DNA of 64,000 bases, taken from contig JAJEKV010000341.1 of assembly GCA_021234155.1 (NCBI GenBank), positions 124,001 to 188,000 of the forward strand. The letters are read 5' to 3'. A program made the translations under genes and the position numbers. The DNA is from Isoetes taiwanensis. Taxonomy: Eukaryota > Streptophyta > Lycopodiopsida > Isoetales > Isoetaceae. How positions within the stretch are numbered: the first letter of the stretch is position 1; each line of letters begins with the position of its first letter. The notes under the pieces were generated by a model. It saw nothing but the letters and a program-made list of their open reading frames with translations. It ran no database searches and was not told the DNA's origin. This document shows, one piece after another, positions 10,560-20,904 of the stretch.

Positions 10560-10963
10560 GAGTTCTTGGGAAGAAGACAAGTGCGGTGATCCGTGTGGAA
10601 GCAGAACTACTGATTGCAAATTGATGCAAGCCCTAAAGGATACTCGACCCACTGCAAAGATAAGCTAGCCTTGAACACAAGAGAAGATGCCTTCATCTTC
10701 TATCGCCAACTTAGAAGGCTTCAATCCTCTTCCTCGAAATCTCTACTTACAGGTTGGATAATGCATCGGGTCAAAATAAAAATAGATATGTGTTCTCCTA
10801 CCTCTCTTATTTGACATGGCTTAAGGTATTCGATGAGATTCAGGTTGGATTCATGATGGTTGGGCATACTCATGATGATATTGACGCATTGTTTGGGAAC
10901 TTTTCGGCGTTAATGAGTTCATCGGATGCTCTAACTTTGCCTCGAGTTGCTTTACTTGTTTAG
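10560..10963 (+). pseudogene. DUF7869-like core with DNASGQNKN and GHTHDDID motifs
   Basis: The reading frame at 10754-10963 gives DNASGQNKN at the start and MMVGHTHDDIDALFGNFS about 30 residues later. In the remembered family these acidic and histidine motifs are the most conserved positions and may form part of an RNase H-like metal site. The frame ends at a TAG after PRVALLV; homologous-looking sequence (LASAMQSLIPYFVDEVQIGK) resumes at once in another frame, so the stop is a lesion. Confidence 0.5.
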
Positions 10964-11932
10964 CAAGTGCAATGCAAAGTCTCATTCCATATTTTGTGGA
11001 TGAAGTTCAGATTGGAAAGGCTTTGTCAAGGGATATATCCCACGATAAAGGCCAACGTCTAACAGGTCATACCGACCCATTGCTATTCGATTTAAAATGG
11101 ATGGGAAATGGCCCATTATGCAATATAAGATCGGCCAACCCATAAAGAGTGGATTCGAGAAAAAGGAATAAGAATGTGGAAGGAGGATGAAAATGGTGAG
11201 CCAACGTTACCAACGAGGGGTGCCTAAAAATATCCCTCCAAGGAAGACATTGAAAGATCTCCCCGGCACGGCGGACGAAAGATCGGCAAGTACATAGCAT
11301 TATGGAATTCCTTACGCAAAAATCGGGAAGATAGTGTGTTTGCACGACGAGTACAAAGCAACTATGGATTCTTGGAGCGAGATTCTTTTGTGTTTGGAAG
11401 ATGTATCTCGGGGCGACCTCAAAATGACAACTTTTGGTTGCGTACAAGGCAAGAACCTCTACAAAGTCGCATTTACTCCGGAGAGGTCGATGAAGCTGTG
11501 CTTGTAAGACCTTTGCCTACGTATTGTGGGCCGCGGATGGGCGCCCGGTGTTGCCTATGGATGAGTTTGATCCTCATGCACATGTTACGAAAGGTATGTT
11601 CGTTTTTAGTCCGACACGAGGCGATGAAACTCCAAGCGTGGTTGGGCTTTTACGAAGAAGATGCCATCCTAGATCCGAGTCTACCAATTATGGTCACATT
11701 TATGTATCATGGTGGATGCCCGTTGGTCGTGACTATCTGAGGTTGCTTAACTAAACGTTGGCGACCCAATCCATCGGATCCATCAAGGTATGAGAAGTTA
11801 GATGCCATACATTATGCATGGGATGCAAATGGCAAAAAGACCAAGACTGCATTGATTCCAAAATACATTGTTGACATGTGGGGGGACATAGCATTAGCTA
11901 AAAGCTCTCAATCTCGGTCATGTTCTCGATAA

Positions 11933-12420
11933 TCATGTATGTAATTTCTTTTGCTATAATACTTAAGCATTTTGGACAATTAATACGTTGTCGATACATC
12001 CTAATTTATGCTTATACTAACATCCTTACATCTATTATAATAGGTGTTTAATACACATCATTACATCGATGCACACATTATTGATGGCATACATATAATT
12101 TAGATGCACATATTATTGATGGCATTATAGAGTCGATGATTCACTCATCATCAATCCCGCTATTGTGATCGCATTCATTTCGTAGGCATGGCTCGGGAAC
12201 CCAAAGAAGATGGATCACAACACGAGTAAGGTAGGGGCAATCACACTCACCACGACCTTACGCTTTGGATTGTAAGTAAGGATCCGACTTAACACCTTTA
12301 CGCATTATCACGGCGATTAATATCATTGTAGCTCATGGAGCAAAGAATGGTCTCAAACCGATCATCATAAATATTATAAGCCATGATGGGAGATGAATGA
12401 CTTACGAATGGAGCTGCTTT
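11933..12420. other. AT-rich spacer, nothing recognised
   Basis: It contains only short similar phrases, such as ttgatggcata repeated near 12083 and 12118. No coding frame or structured repeat was found. Confidence 0.5.
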
Positions 12421-12421
12421 T

Positions 12422-12550
12422 ATAGTCGTTATAGAATTATTGGTATAATACTTCAGCATTATTGGTATTATACGTGAGCATTATTGGTATTATTATCGTC
12501 GGCATTATTGGTATTATACTTCAACATTATTGGTATTATACTTCAACATT
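12422..12550. repeat. Tandem repeat, unit about 25 bp (attattggtattatac...)
   Basis: Five successive variants of attattggtattatacttcaac run from the first at about 12427 to the last at 12550. Later units are more alike than earlier ones, which suggests recent amplification at the right end. Confidence 0.85.
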
Positions 12551-12594
12551 ATTGGATTCGTAGCTATAAATTCTTTTACCTTGTTTTCACTTCT

Positions 12595-13110
12595 CACTTT
12601 TCATCCTTGCTTCTTGCTCCTTCATATTCCTTGTTCCTTGATCTTCTTGCTACTTGATCTTCCTTGTTCCTTGATCTTCTTGCTAGTTGATCTTCCTTGT
12701 TCATTGCTTACGGCTACTTGATCTTGATCCTTGTTCCTTGCTACTTCATTCCGTGCTCCTTCCTACTTGATCTTGTTCCTTGCTCTTGATCTTGCTCTTT
12801 GCTACTTGATCTTGATCCTTGTTCCTTGCTACTTCATTCCGTGCTCCTTCCTACTTGATCTTGTTCCTTGCTCTTGATCTTGCTACTTGATCTTGTTCCT
12901 TGCTACTTGATCTTGATCCTTGCTTCTTGCTCCTTGATCTTCCTTGTTCCTTGATCTTCTTGCTACTTGATCTTCCTTGTTCATTGCTTCTTGCTACTTG
13001 ATCTTGATCCTTGTTCCTTGCTACTTCATTCCCGTGCTCCTTGCTACTTGATCTTGTTGCTTGCTCTTGAACTTGCTACTTGCTCTGCTCCGTGTTCCTT
13101 GCTCCGTCGG
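12595..13110. repeat. CTTGATCTTG/CTTGCTACTTG minisatellite
   Basis: About 500 bp built from shuffled short blocks (cttgatcttg, ttccttgcta, cttcattccgtgctcc). Longer composite units recur: the block around 12730-12785 reappears at 12806-12860 and again, shortened, at 13010-13050. It is non-coding in all frames apart from short Leu/Ser artefacts. Confidence 0.85.
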
Positions 13111-13189
13111 TGATCCTTGCTTGCTTTTTTAAATGATTGGACCCAATCCTCCACAGGCTACTCGGAAGGCCTGCAAGCATGCCCCAGGC

Positions 13190-13664
13190 ATTCTGTGCGG
13201 CCTGGAATGGATGAGCTATGGGACCATTTCTTGGAGTGGAGGTTGCGCCCACAGTCCCCACCAAGGAGCTTACAATGGAGTTGATCAACTTCGTGGAGGC
13301 GATTTGATTGTGGTCATGAGCCACTTGATGGAAATTAATCCATCCGAATGTTATAGGAGACTTGCAATGAGGGGAATGCTTGAACCCCCTCCTTATACGG
13401 GCCGAGATGCTACAGCAATTGAGGCCTCTTCTTCGTGCTGGATATTTAGCACACTCTCTGGATGCATACATATCAGAGTTCATTCATGAAATTTCTAAGG
13501 GACAGATGTATGGCCTTATTAGGGTGTACTACAATGAGTACAACGGTTTTGTGGAGTTGGGTCCGCTCTTCTTCCGTGAGTATTATCCTGTGGAATTACT
13601 TTTTCTAATGACTAGGTACCCCATATGGTGGGAAGAATCAGCATGGGATGGCGTGAGCTCTTGA
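13190..13664 (+). pseudogene. Unidentified coding remnant
   Basis: Frame-shifted but protein-like sequence: MDELWDHFLEWRLRP at about 13207, MELINFVEAI at about 13275, then a clean frame 13380-13664 with LDAYISEFIHEISKGQMYGL and LGPLFFREYYPVELLFLM. Composition and predicted helices look real, and the frame ends with TGA after WDGVSS. I do not recognise the family. It precedes a gypsy gag region by about 800 bp, but there is no evidence that the two belong together. Confidence 0.35.
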
Positions 13665-14486
13665 CTCCTAACCCGGATCGTGGGTTAGACCTGTGGCAGC
13701 TTAAGGGAAAGGGAAGGGGAAGGGGTTAGGAACTTGGGGGAAGGTTACTAGGGACATACATAGTTCATACTTTGGTCTCTATTGTGTTTGGAAGTTGGTA
13801 TATGATACCGTGTTATTATGTTCTCTAAATATTCATGTATGTATGATACACGGGTACTGCACGTGTATAGAACCCCTGCATAAGGTCTATACAACCCCCA
13901 TAATAAAAAAATTCCAGTTTACTAAAAATTTTCCCATTATAATGAAATTGTGCTTTAAACACATAGGACATGCATATGTGGATCTCACACAATTATATAG
14001 TAGATCGGAACGCAGGACACGCGAGACACGTGGGACATTTTTTGGCACCCTGGAACCCGTCGTGGAACCTGAAGTAGCTATGGTTGTGGAGGATCAATCC
14101 ACCAGTGTGTAGCATACGGCTATGTAAAGAAACATGCCTCTTCCCCTTCCAACTTGAGGAAACTCAAGGTGTAGAGGTAGGTCTTACAAGTGCAGGACTG
14201 GAATGGGCAACTGGTGGTTTGCTAACTGTTAGTGTTAAATTTTCGTGTTGTTATTAGCTAATTAACCTAGTTCATTATATGGTCGCTTAATGGATGCAAA
14301 TCAATAAATGGGATGAATGAGGACATGGGTAATAGGTAAGGAATGTGGTGACTATGTCATGGCCCTCTATAAAAATCATGGAAGCAAAAATATGATAGGA
14401 ATCTGTTTTGAAGTTCAGATAGTTTGATGTTATTTCGATAGACCTGAGGAGTTCATTGAGTATGAAATTTTTTACGTATTCTCCAG

Positions 14487-16180
14487 ATGGAATTACCTCA
14501 TAGGGAGCATATATCTAGTCCTCATCATGCTGCTAGTAATGCCAATCGAGAGGAGAGTAGTTTTGATGCAAAGAGGAAAACTTTAGAATCCTCTATGTTG
14601 CAAGCTTTCTTATGCGTCCAAACAAGCATAGAGAACCAACTTACTGATCTGAATCGAGCTAATGCAGAGCAAATGCAAATTGAGACACTGCGACAAGGAC
14701 AAAGACGGGTTAGAGATCATAAATTTGCAAACTATGTAAGGAAATTTTTTTCTTAATCTTGATTGAATAAACAGGGAGATATTGGAGGTCCACAAATATT
14801 GAGAACAGATAGTGGGAGAAGCCACCAACGAGAATCCTCTATGCCCTTAAGCTCGCACTCTAGGCAGAGGAAAAGGAATAAAGAAGATGATACAGCATCA
14901 TCTATGCCTATGAGCCAAGGGAAGGAAAGTTCTCAGACCCATCTGCTTTAAAGGAGATTGCCAAGAAATACAAGTTGGAACTATTTGATGGTTTCGATAA
15001 GGATGGAGTTAAGACAGAAGCTTGGATTCAGAAGGTTGAAAATTATTTTGTTGTAAGACAAGTTGCTAAAGAAGAAAAGCTGGGAGTAGTGGCATTGAGT
15101 TTGACTGGGAATGCTTTACTGTGGTGGAATCATCATAAGACAACACATAAGGTGGCTGATGAGGCAGTATCTTGGGAGACTTTCAAGGAACTCTTCATAT
15201 CAAAATATTGTCCATCTCCCTTTCATATTGTACAGATGAATAAATTCATGGAGTGTAAACAGAAAGGGCAATCATTGGATAACTATATACAAGAATTCTC
15301 CACTTCGGAAAGACATTGTCCAAAGTTAGATTCAAAGGCAAGGAGATAATTCTATTAAGCAAGCACCGTTCTTTAAACAAAGTATTATTAAAAAAAAAAA
15401 AAAAAAAAAAACTTTAACTGCAGAAATTAGCTAGTCGATTCGTGCAAGGGCTAGATATGGAGCTTAAAAAAAAATTAGTTGGATGTGATCAACTCACCTT
15501 GGAAGAAGCGGAGCACAAGGCTCGATACTTTGAGAGTATGCTTAAGGAGGAGAAGAATGCCAATCGTAGAGAGCCATAAAGAGAAAAATTTCAAAAGAAT
15601 TATAGAGATGAATCAAACTCTCAGGTTCATCAAACATTTCATAATGCCCCTAAGTTACCTTTGAATACAATATCATAGATGGATGAAGAAAAAAAGGAAG
15701 TTGAATATGATAAGTGCATGAAGGAAAGTTTATGTTTTTATTGTAAGCAAAAGGGGCATAGGGCACGCTTTTATACTAAGAAGAATAACTCAAATGCCAA
15801 GGTTCAAGGATCTCAAAATGTAGAGGCAATGAAAGCTCATCAAGCAAGTCTCATGGATTTAGAGGAAGATATACAAGTTTGTGCATCAGTCGATCAAGGG
15901 ACAGTGCAACTGCAGGCACATGTAGTGCAGGTTGAAGGTAAAATCAATTCCTTTTAGTATTTTGATTGATACGGGAGCCATTCACAATTTTATTTCACCC
16001 AAGCTTGTTAAGTTGTTCGGGTTGAATACTAATCAACAAGCCTTAAGAATGGTGAAAATGGTTGATGGTAAGCGAAAACCTACCAGCAAGTATGTGCATG
16101 CATTAAAGTTGAAAGTGCAAGAAATGCCTACAATTGCAAATTTCCATGTGTTTCATAGAAGAAAACCCCCATGTTTGTAA
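14487..16180 (+). mobile_element. Ty3/gypsy gag-protease fragment, 3' truncated
   Basis: A Retrotrans_gag-type domain is clear at 14975-15349: FDGFDKDGVKTEAWIQKVE, then LTGNALLWWNH, then WETFKELFISKYCPSPF and GQSLDNYIQEFS. It is followed by RFVQGLD (15440) and a zinc-knuckle-like CFYCKQKGHRARFY (15736-15777) in which the last Cys of CCHC is Tyr. An aspartic protease core FSILIDTGAIHNFISP follows (15949-15996). The protease frame overlaps the previous frame by about 30 bases in another phase, and a run of A at 15390-15410 interrupts gag, so the copy is dead. No reverse transcriptase, RNase H or integrase follows. Upstream, 14487-14750 encodes a charged helix that could be the gag N-terminus. 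Confidence 0.8.
15350..15425. repeat. Poly(A)-containing insertion inside gag
   Basis: Gag homology stops at SKARR* (15349) and resumes at KLASRFVQGLD (about 15424). The intervening 75 bases contain about 21 consecutive A residues (15390-15410). It could be expansion of an A-rich gag stretch or a tiny retroposed tail. Confidence 0.5.
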
Positions 16181-16199
16181 CGTTTTTTGATACGCTTTT

Positions 16200-16720
16200 T
16201 TAAACTAAATATAATATAATAAAAAAATGACATTACTATGTTGATTTGATACGCGTCACGGTTGATAGGGTCAATTGAATGCGTAGCAAATTGTAATGCA
16301 TAACACCATTTGAAATGCATTACAAAGTTGCAAACAGTTTAAAAAAAAAAAAAAAAATGGACACACGTTTCAACATTAAAACGTGTTTCAAAAAACAAGA
16401 ACTAAAAAGGGGGCTTTGCAATGCGTTACAAGTTCTAAAAGCGTTACAAAGAAGGAAAAAAAAAAATTGGGCAATTTTTTATACACATGATACGATTCTC
16501 TTATATACGTTCCAGAAATATAGATTCCCTAGATCTGGGATCGCTTCTTAGAAGGATCTGCCTAGGTAGAGGTTACTTGCAGAGGAAAAAATCCGAGGGC
16601 TTGTTTGCATCAAAAGGCGGCACATCCCAAGGGGATCCACCTTTAATCGGCATATTGGAACTTCAGGAGAGAGTTTTTTTTTTTTCAATCATTTTGTTTT
16701 TGTATGCTTAGTATTTTTTA
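16200..16720. other. AT-rich sequence with A-runs, nothing recognised
   Basis: It contains A-runs at 16341-16355 and 16457-16468 and similar phrases on 'cgttacaa/cgttttaa'. There are no coding or structural features I can name. Confidence 0.4.
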
Positions 16721-16734
16721 GCACTGACTTAATG

Positions 16735-16925
16735 CAGATTGTATACCAAAAGGGGTCAAATTGCATTTTGAGAACGAATATACAAAGGGGATTTTTAGCC
16801 ACTCTCTGAACACAGATGCCATACCCCTATCTACCTCTTTTATGTATAAATGCATTCCTGGGGGTGCGTCGTCCCACAAAACAAGAAGTTGTGGAAACAA
16901 ACGTTCTCGGGGGTAATCCATATTG
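16735..16925 (-). repeat. Dispersed repeat R2, copy 1
   Basis: Shares an ordered series of words with 50105-50225: aaaggggtcaaa, a stretch ending cgaatataca/ccgtatacag, ggggattttt/ggggttttttgcca, then acagatgccatacccc/gcagatggcatatccc. Identity is moderate and continues over about 120 bp. No coding potential; the repeat type is unknown, and the strand given is arbitrary. Confidence 0.6.
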
Positions 16926-17114
16926 TCTTGGGATGTTATTTTCTTTAATGCCTATGCATTAACCAATACACTAAATGGGCAGATCCTTGATGAGTCCTAA
17001 ACCCCAAAGGCATCTTATATATCAAATTTTATTGCCTTTTTTTTTTTTTTGTTTTTTTTAACATAACTATTTTTTCGCCACTCAGAGTCGCATTCAATGT
17101 AAGGTAGTTAGGGG

Positions 17115-17225
17115 CAGGACCTAACAAAGCAATATTGGTGTAGCGTGTGGGTCATATGTGCTGCCAGTGTGAGCAAAGCAATGTTGGTTCCGTATGCTGC
17201 CAATGGTGTATGCATCATATGTCCA
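17115..17225. repeat. Short tandem block (gcaatattggtgtag / catatgtgctgcca)
   Basis: Variants of agcaatgttggtgtagtgtg and catatgtgctgccagtgtg repeat here and, in longer form, at 20160-20410. The two blocks lie on either side of the MULE and the split repeat R1. Confidence 0.65.
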
Positions 17226-17375
17226 TATGTAGCAAAATAACAGGGGGTTCCAGGGAGATTTGATATGGATGTAAAAATAACAATTCCTGAACCCATAGAC
17301 CATATATCCTTAAAACAATGAATGGATTGTTATTTAAAAAAAAAAAAAAAACATAGATTCAAGATAAAAAAAATA
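17225..17375 (+). repeat. Dispersed repeat R1, left half of the copy split by a MULE
   Basis: Matches the first part of R1 copy B (28845-28960, inverted) and copy C (39640-39770): ataacagggggttccagggaga, gatatggatgtaaaaataac, then a stretch ending in an A-run and a gattca-like word. In copies B and C the sequence runs on into the second half; here it stops at the MULE. Confidence 0.75.
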
Positions 17376-18054
17376 GGGAAATTTACCAAAATAACCCTAA
17401 TTTTTGCTGTATTTCCCAAAATACCCTTTGTATTTTCGAAATTCCCAAATTACCCAAAAATAAAATAGAAAATCCAAAAATGGACTTGCCGCTTAAAAAT
17501 TCTTCTCGTTCTGATTTCTTCTCGGTTCCTATTCCGCTGATCTGAAGCCGACTGCTATACAAACCCGGACTGAACCAATTCGATCTTGCTGCTGATTCCA
17601 CACCCAGGTAAGCCTTGCAATCCTTTGCTAATTCTGCTGATTAGTACTAGAAACTTCATGCCAGTAGTTCTCCAGCGCACAACTCATAATAATCATTCTA
17701 ATTTGCAAGGTTGGACTCCACCTGGATTACTTCTACAGATACTTACTGTCATTGCATCAAAAGGATGGGTCTTAAGTCCACTATTTGTTTTGATGGTGTT
17801 GCCATGCATGGGATCACTGAGATCAGAATTTTACTGATGTTGTACTGCATATTATACCAGAAGCACAAATATGTGAAGCTCGAAATAGGAGGTTTGATGG
17901 AGATTGAAAGCTGAAATGACGATTGAAAAGGTAATTACAAAACATTTTCAGTTGCTTTGTGAACCAGTAGTGATGAATTGATTTGCTTTTACATTCTTGT
18001 TTCACAGTTGCTTTCTCTCTTTGTCTTTTGCTTTCCTCAATTTGAATGTAAGAT

Positions 18055-19600
18055 ATGATGGATTTAAGAGTAGGCCAGCAATTTGATTCAATCTTGGACC
18101 TCCGGAATGTTGTCAAGAAAGAAGCCATTCGTGCTCATGTGGAATTAGAAGTAGACAAATCTGAAAAGAATAGGTATACTGTCTTTTGTAAAGACCAATC
18201 ATGCCCGTGGAGGTTGCATGCATCAGTTGTGCATGGTGGGCCAAGATGTGAAATAAAAAAATTCACTAGTTTGCATATTTGTGGAGGCATTGCTAAACTA
18301 TGCAACAAGGAAGCTTCTGCATCATTTATAGCAGCAAAATATATGGAAAAAATCAGGGACCAACCAGATTATAGTCCAAAGCAATTGCAAGCAGATTTTA
18401 AGAGAGAAATAGGTACGTAGATTACTTACAAGGTTGCTTATAATGCTATCAAGCAAGCCCTTCGCTCTATTCATGGTGATTACTCTGAAGCATACAAGAA
18501 AGTTGAAGCCTATTGCCAAGCCATTATGAATGCTAACCCAGGAAGTGCAGCAGTTGTGCAGCAAAAAATGGAAGGCAGATTTTACAGGTTATTTTTAGCT
18601 TTTGGTTCATGCATCGAAGGATGGAAGAGCTGTAAACCATTCATTGGTTTGGATGGTACGTTCTTAACAGGTAGATTTCTTGGACATTTGCTATGTGCAA
18701 CAGGCATTGATGCAACTAGAGGGCTCTACCCTATTGCATTCGGGGTCATCGATAATGGAAATGAAGACGACTGGGTATGGTTCTTGCAGTCATTACGTGA
18801 TACTCTCCAGGTTCAGGACACTGTAACTTTTGTTTCTGATAGAATGAAAGGATTATTGCCAGCAATGGATCTTGTGTTTCCAGAAGTTCATCATGCTTTT
18901 TGCATGAGATATTTGGACGCGAATCTTAAAAAGAAGTGCAACAATGCTGAATTCATCAGGTTTTTTTGGCAAGCTGCATATGCTAAATCTGTGGAGGGCT
19001 TTAATAAAACAATCCAAAGCATGAGGGCAATCAATAACAGTGCTACAGATTGGATGCTTGCTTCAGCACCTGCACAATATTGGGCAACTGCACACTTTAA
19101 AGGAACATGATTTGGTCACTTGACTTCTAACATTGCAGAGGCTTTAAATTCTTGGCTTCTTGAAGCTAGAGATAAACCTATCATTCCAATGTTAGAAATT
19201 ATTCGAAGACAGCTAACTGAACGCTTTTACAAGAACCGTGTTGAAGGAGAGGCTTTGTGGGCATCTTGTGGAGAAGCTGCTACATACACTCTAGTGAAAG
19301 ATGCTCAACAACATATTACAAAGGTCATTGAACGAGCTAGAAGGTACATAGTACTTCCTTTTGATGCATTTGTGTTTGTACAAAGTCCAGAGCGATCAGT
19401 TGTGGTTAACATTGAGTCTAAAACATGTTCGTGCTTGGAGTGGCAAATGTTAGGATTGCCTTGTGGTCATGCAGTTGCTGCTATTCTTTTTCGACGACAA
19501 CGTCTAGAGCTTTATACCCATCCAGGTTACTTGTTAAGTTCATATGCTGTTCATATGCTGGAGCTATTTATCCACCTGTTCATTATGTTGGAGCTATTTA
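18055..19600 (+). pseudogene. MULE (MuDR-type) transposase with two nonsense codons
   Basis: One reading frame continues from 18055 to about 19550 with only two internal stops, TAG at 18418-18420 and TGA at 19108-19110. Order of parts: a MuDR/DBD zinc region (residues about 1-85, with CKDQSCPWRLHA and a later H-x-C), the transposase core with first Asp in FIGLDGTFLTG (residue about 200), second Asp in FVSDRMKGLL (about 262), the FCMRYL segment (normally FCxRHL, so His to Tyr), a Glu around residue 314 that could be the third acidic residue, TSNIAEALNSWL, and a SWIM zinc motif CSCLEWQMLGLPCGH (about 19426-19470). The TGA replaces the Arg usually before Y/F-G-H-L-T-S-N, a likely CGA to TGA transition. 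The C-terminus shifts frame near 19545. Apart from the stops the protein looks young, and it would act on its own terminal repeats in the nucleus. Confidence 0.85.
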
Positions 19601-19681
19601 TCATAATTTCATGCTGTGAAAATTATTTTGGATGTCACGAAAATGTGGTACTAAACACTTTCATTCCATTTGTAACTTTCA

Positions 19682-19826
19682 TTCCATCTGTAAAAATAAT
19701 AATCTATTGTGAATTTGGAAAGTTGCATGCATTCCATCTGTAAAAATAATAATCTATTGTGAATTTGGAAAGTTGCATGCATTCCATCTATAAAAATAAT
19801 AATCTATTGTGAATTTGGAAAGTTGT
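19682..19826. repeat. 50 bp tandem repeat, about three copies
   Basis: The unit starts attccatctgtaaaaataat and ends agttgcatgc. Copies at 19682-19731, 19732-19781 and 19782-19826 differ by one or a few bases. It is subterminal in the MULE, between the transposase and the right end, a position where such elements often keep transposase-binding repeats. Confidence 0.9.
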
Positions 19827-19891
19827 ACGGCTTTTTGATAATTTTTAGCATAGAAAGGGCTATTTGGGAAAATACCTAAGAATTAAGGGCG

Positions 19892-20130
19892 AACATTGAG
19901 TTATTTTGGTAGAGGTTCGAGCCCCGTATTTCATATTCTAAAATCTTAGGCAAAACCATATACAGGTTTGATATTCCTTCAAAACCTTAGGCGAAATTGT
20001 ATCTCATAGTTCAAAATCATAGGCGCCTCCAATCATAAATGACTATAAGCGAAATGAGAGATGTTCAGAGGCTCCAACATACGATCTGGGTCGTAGGATT
20101 GACGAATCCGATGACTGTGGTAGTCCAGGG
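19892..20130 (+). repeat. Dispersed repeat R1, right half of the split copy
   Basis: Resumes R1 with attgagttattttggtagag then ggttcgagccc (19914-19924, a perfect match to the Pol III box B core), caaaaccttaggcgaa, caaaatcataggcgcctcc, aatcataaatgac and a tail ending gtagtccagggtgcacc. The same order is present in copies B and C. Confidence 0.8.
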
Positions 20131-20159
20131 TGCACCTCGTTTAGAATCAATAGGATATT

Positions 20160-20410
20160 GCCAATATGAGCAGTGTTGATGTAGTGTGCTTAAGCAAAAG
20201 TTGGGCAATGTGCGCATTCGTAGAATGCTGCTCATTACGAGCAATGCTGATGTAATGGTGCCTGAGCAATGTTGGTATAGTGTGTGTGTCATATGGTGCT
20301 GCCAATGTGAGCAGTGTTGGTGTAGTGTGTTGCCAATATAAGCAAAGCTATATTGGTGTGGTGTGGTGTGTGTGCAAAGTAATATTGGTATAGTGTGTGT
20401 GTCATATAGG
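20160..20410. repeat. Tandem block of gtgctgccaatgtgagca / tgttggtgtagtgtg
   Basis: About seven imperfect units, period roughly 30-40 bp, related to 17115-17225. Not coding. Confidence 0.7.
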
Positions 20411-20904
20411 CTCAGGATACTTTTACCCTGAACAAACATGTGTTCCTTAGCATGGAAAGAGACCCCTTATCTACAAACCACAAAGTATAGTAGTCATGAC
20501 CTCCACGTCCAACGTGAGCACAAAAGGTCCTTTGTGGAGATGAGAAACACCCTCGCACGTGTGGGATGCATCTAGCAGAAAGATGTGCTCAAATGCCATT
20601 TCCCTCAAAACATTTAGAGCCTCAAATTTTGGATGCATACTTCTTGCCAACAGCCATATATGCTTTGAAGCTATTATCTTGGAGCACATCTGATGAAGGG
20701 TAAATTGAGTAGGAGCGGTTAGCTAGTAATGAAAATTTTGCTAAGAATGCAGGGTTCTCTTTGTAAATAAATATCAGCTAGTCAATGTGGACATTTTTCT
20801 AAACTTGACAGACATAGTGGCTGTCATTACAGAGTGTGAGCCCAAAAGCAAAAGCCACAAACTCTGCAAATATTAAGGTTTAAGGTTTAAGGTTTAAGGT
20901 ATAA

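Larger units (their letters stand above)
8647..11932 (+). pseudogene. Decayed gene with DUF8039-like and DUF7869/transposase-like segments
   Basis: Coding sequence begins after an acceptor (GAAACAG at 8640-8646) with FNFPLYNLFVGSTIVARG, then, after a frameshift, GTFIGWPKRDVKP (about 8839-8877). That motif recalls the small plant domain DUF8039. A long clean frame follows (about 8836-9867) containing a basic stretch KRKRKYNYVKRVRREPKG. After further shifts come CVVIKQKLERTKDTRERRNL, QPESHLCIIHDKMDQ, THGHGGRAYGHFSLDLW, then DNASGQNKNRYVF and MMVGHTHDDIDALF (10752-10910). The last two motifs are the signature of the DUF7869/transposase-like group as I remember it. The C-terminal part runs to a TAA at 11930-11932. 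At least six frameshifts make this a pseudogene. A possible first exon is accATGG at 7966 followed by a GTAAGT donor at 7986. What it does is unknown; an RNase H-like transposase role is an inference. Confidence 0.6.
17392..19891 (+). mobile_element. Mutator-like element (MULE) nested in repeat R1
   Basis: The element contains a MuDR-type transposase pseudogene. Imperfect terminal inverted repeats of about 38 bp are visible: the left end at 17392-17430 reads taaccctaattttt then tatttcccaaaataccctttg; the right end at 19853-19891, reversed, reads cgcccttaattctta then tattttcccaaatagcccttt. The flanks are the two halves of repeat R1, so the element integrated into a pre-existing R1 copy. I could not define a clean target duplication, and about 60 bp of R1 are missing at the junction. 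An alternative left end at 17376 (gggaaatttacc) is possible. Confidence 0.75.

Noticed and set aside
14735-14774. Intron inside gypsy gag (GTAAGG..AACAG)
   Set aside because: The interval would be only about 40 bp, too short for a plant intron; more likely a small insertion or chance signals.
17381-19915. Extended MULE terminal repeats through taccaaaataac on both sides
   Set aside because: On the right side this word belongs to repeat R1, because copies B and C, without a MULE, have its equivalent. Only the ccctaattttt/tatttcccaaa part is accepted as TIR.
20877-20901. Interstitial telomere
   Set aside because: Only four units, and the unit is TTTAAGG rather than the plant TTTAGGG. Kept only as a curiosity.
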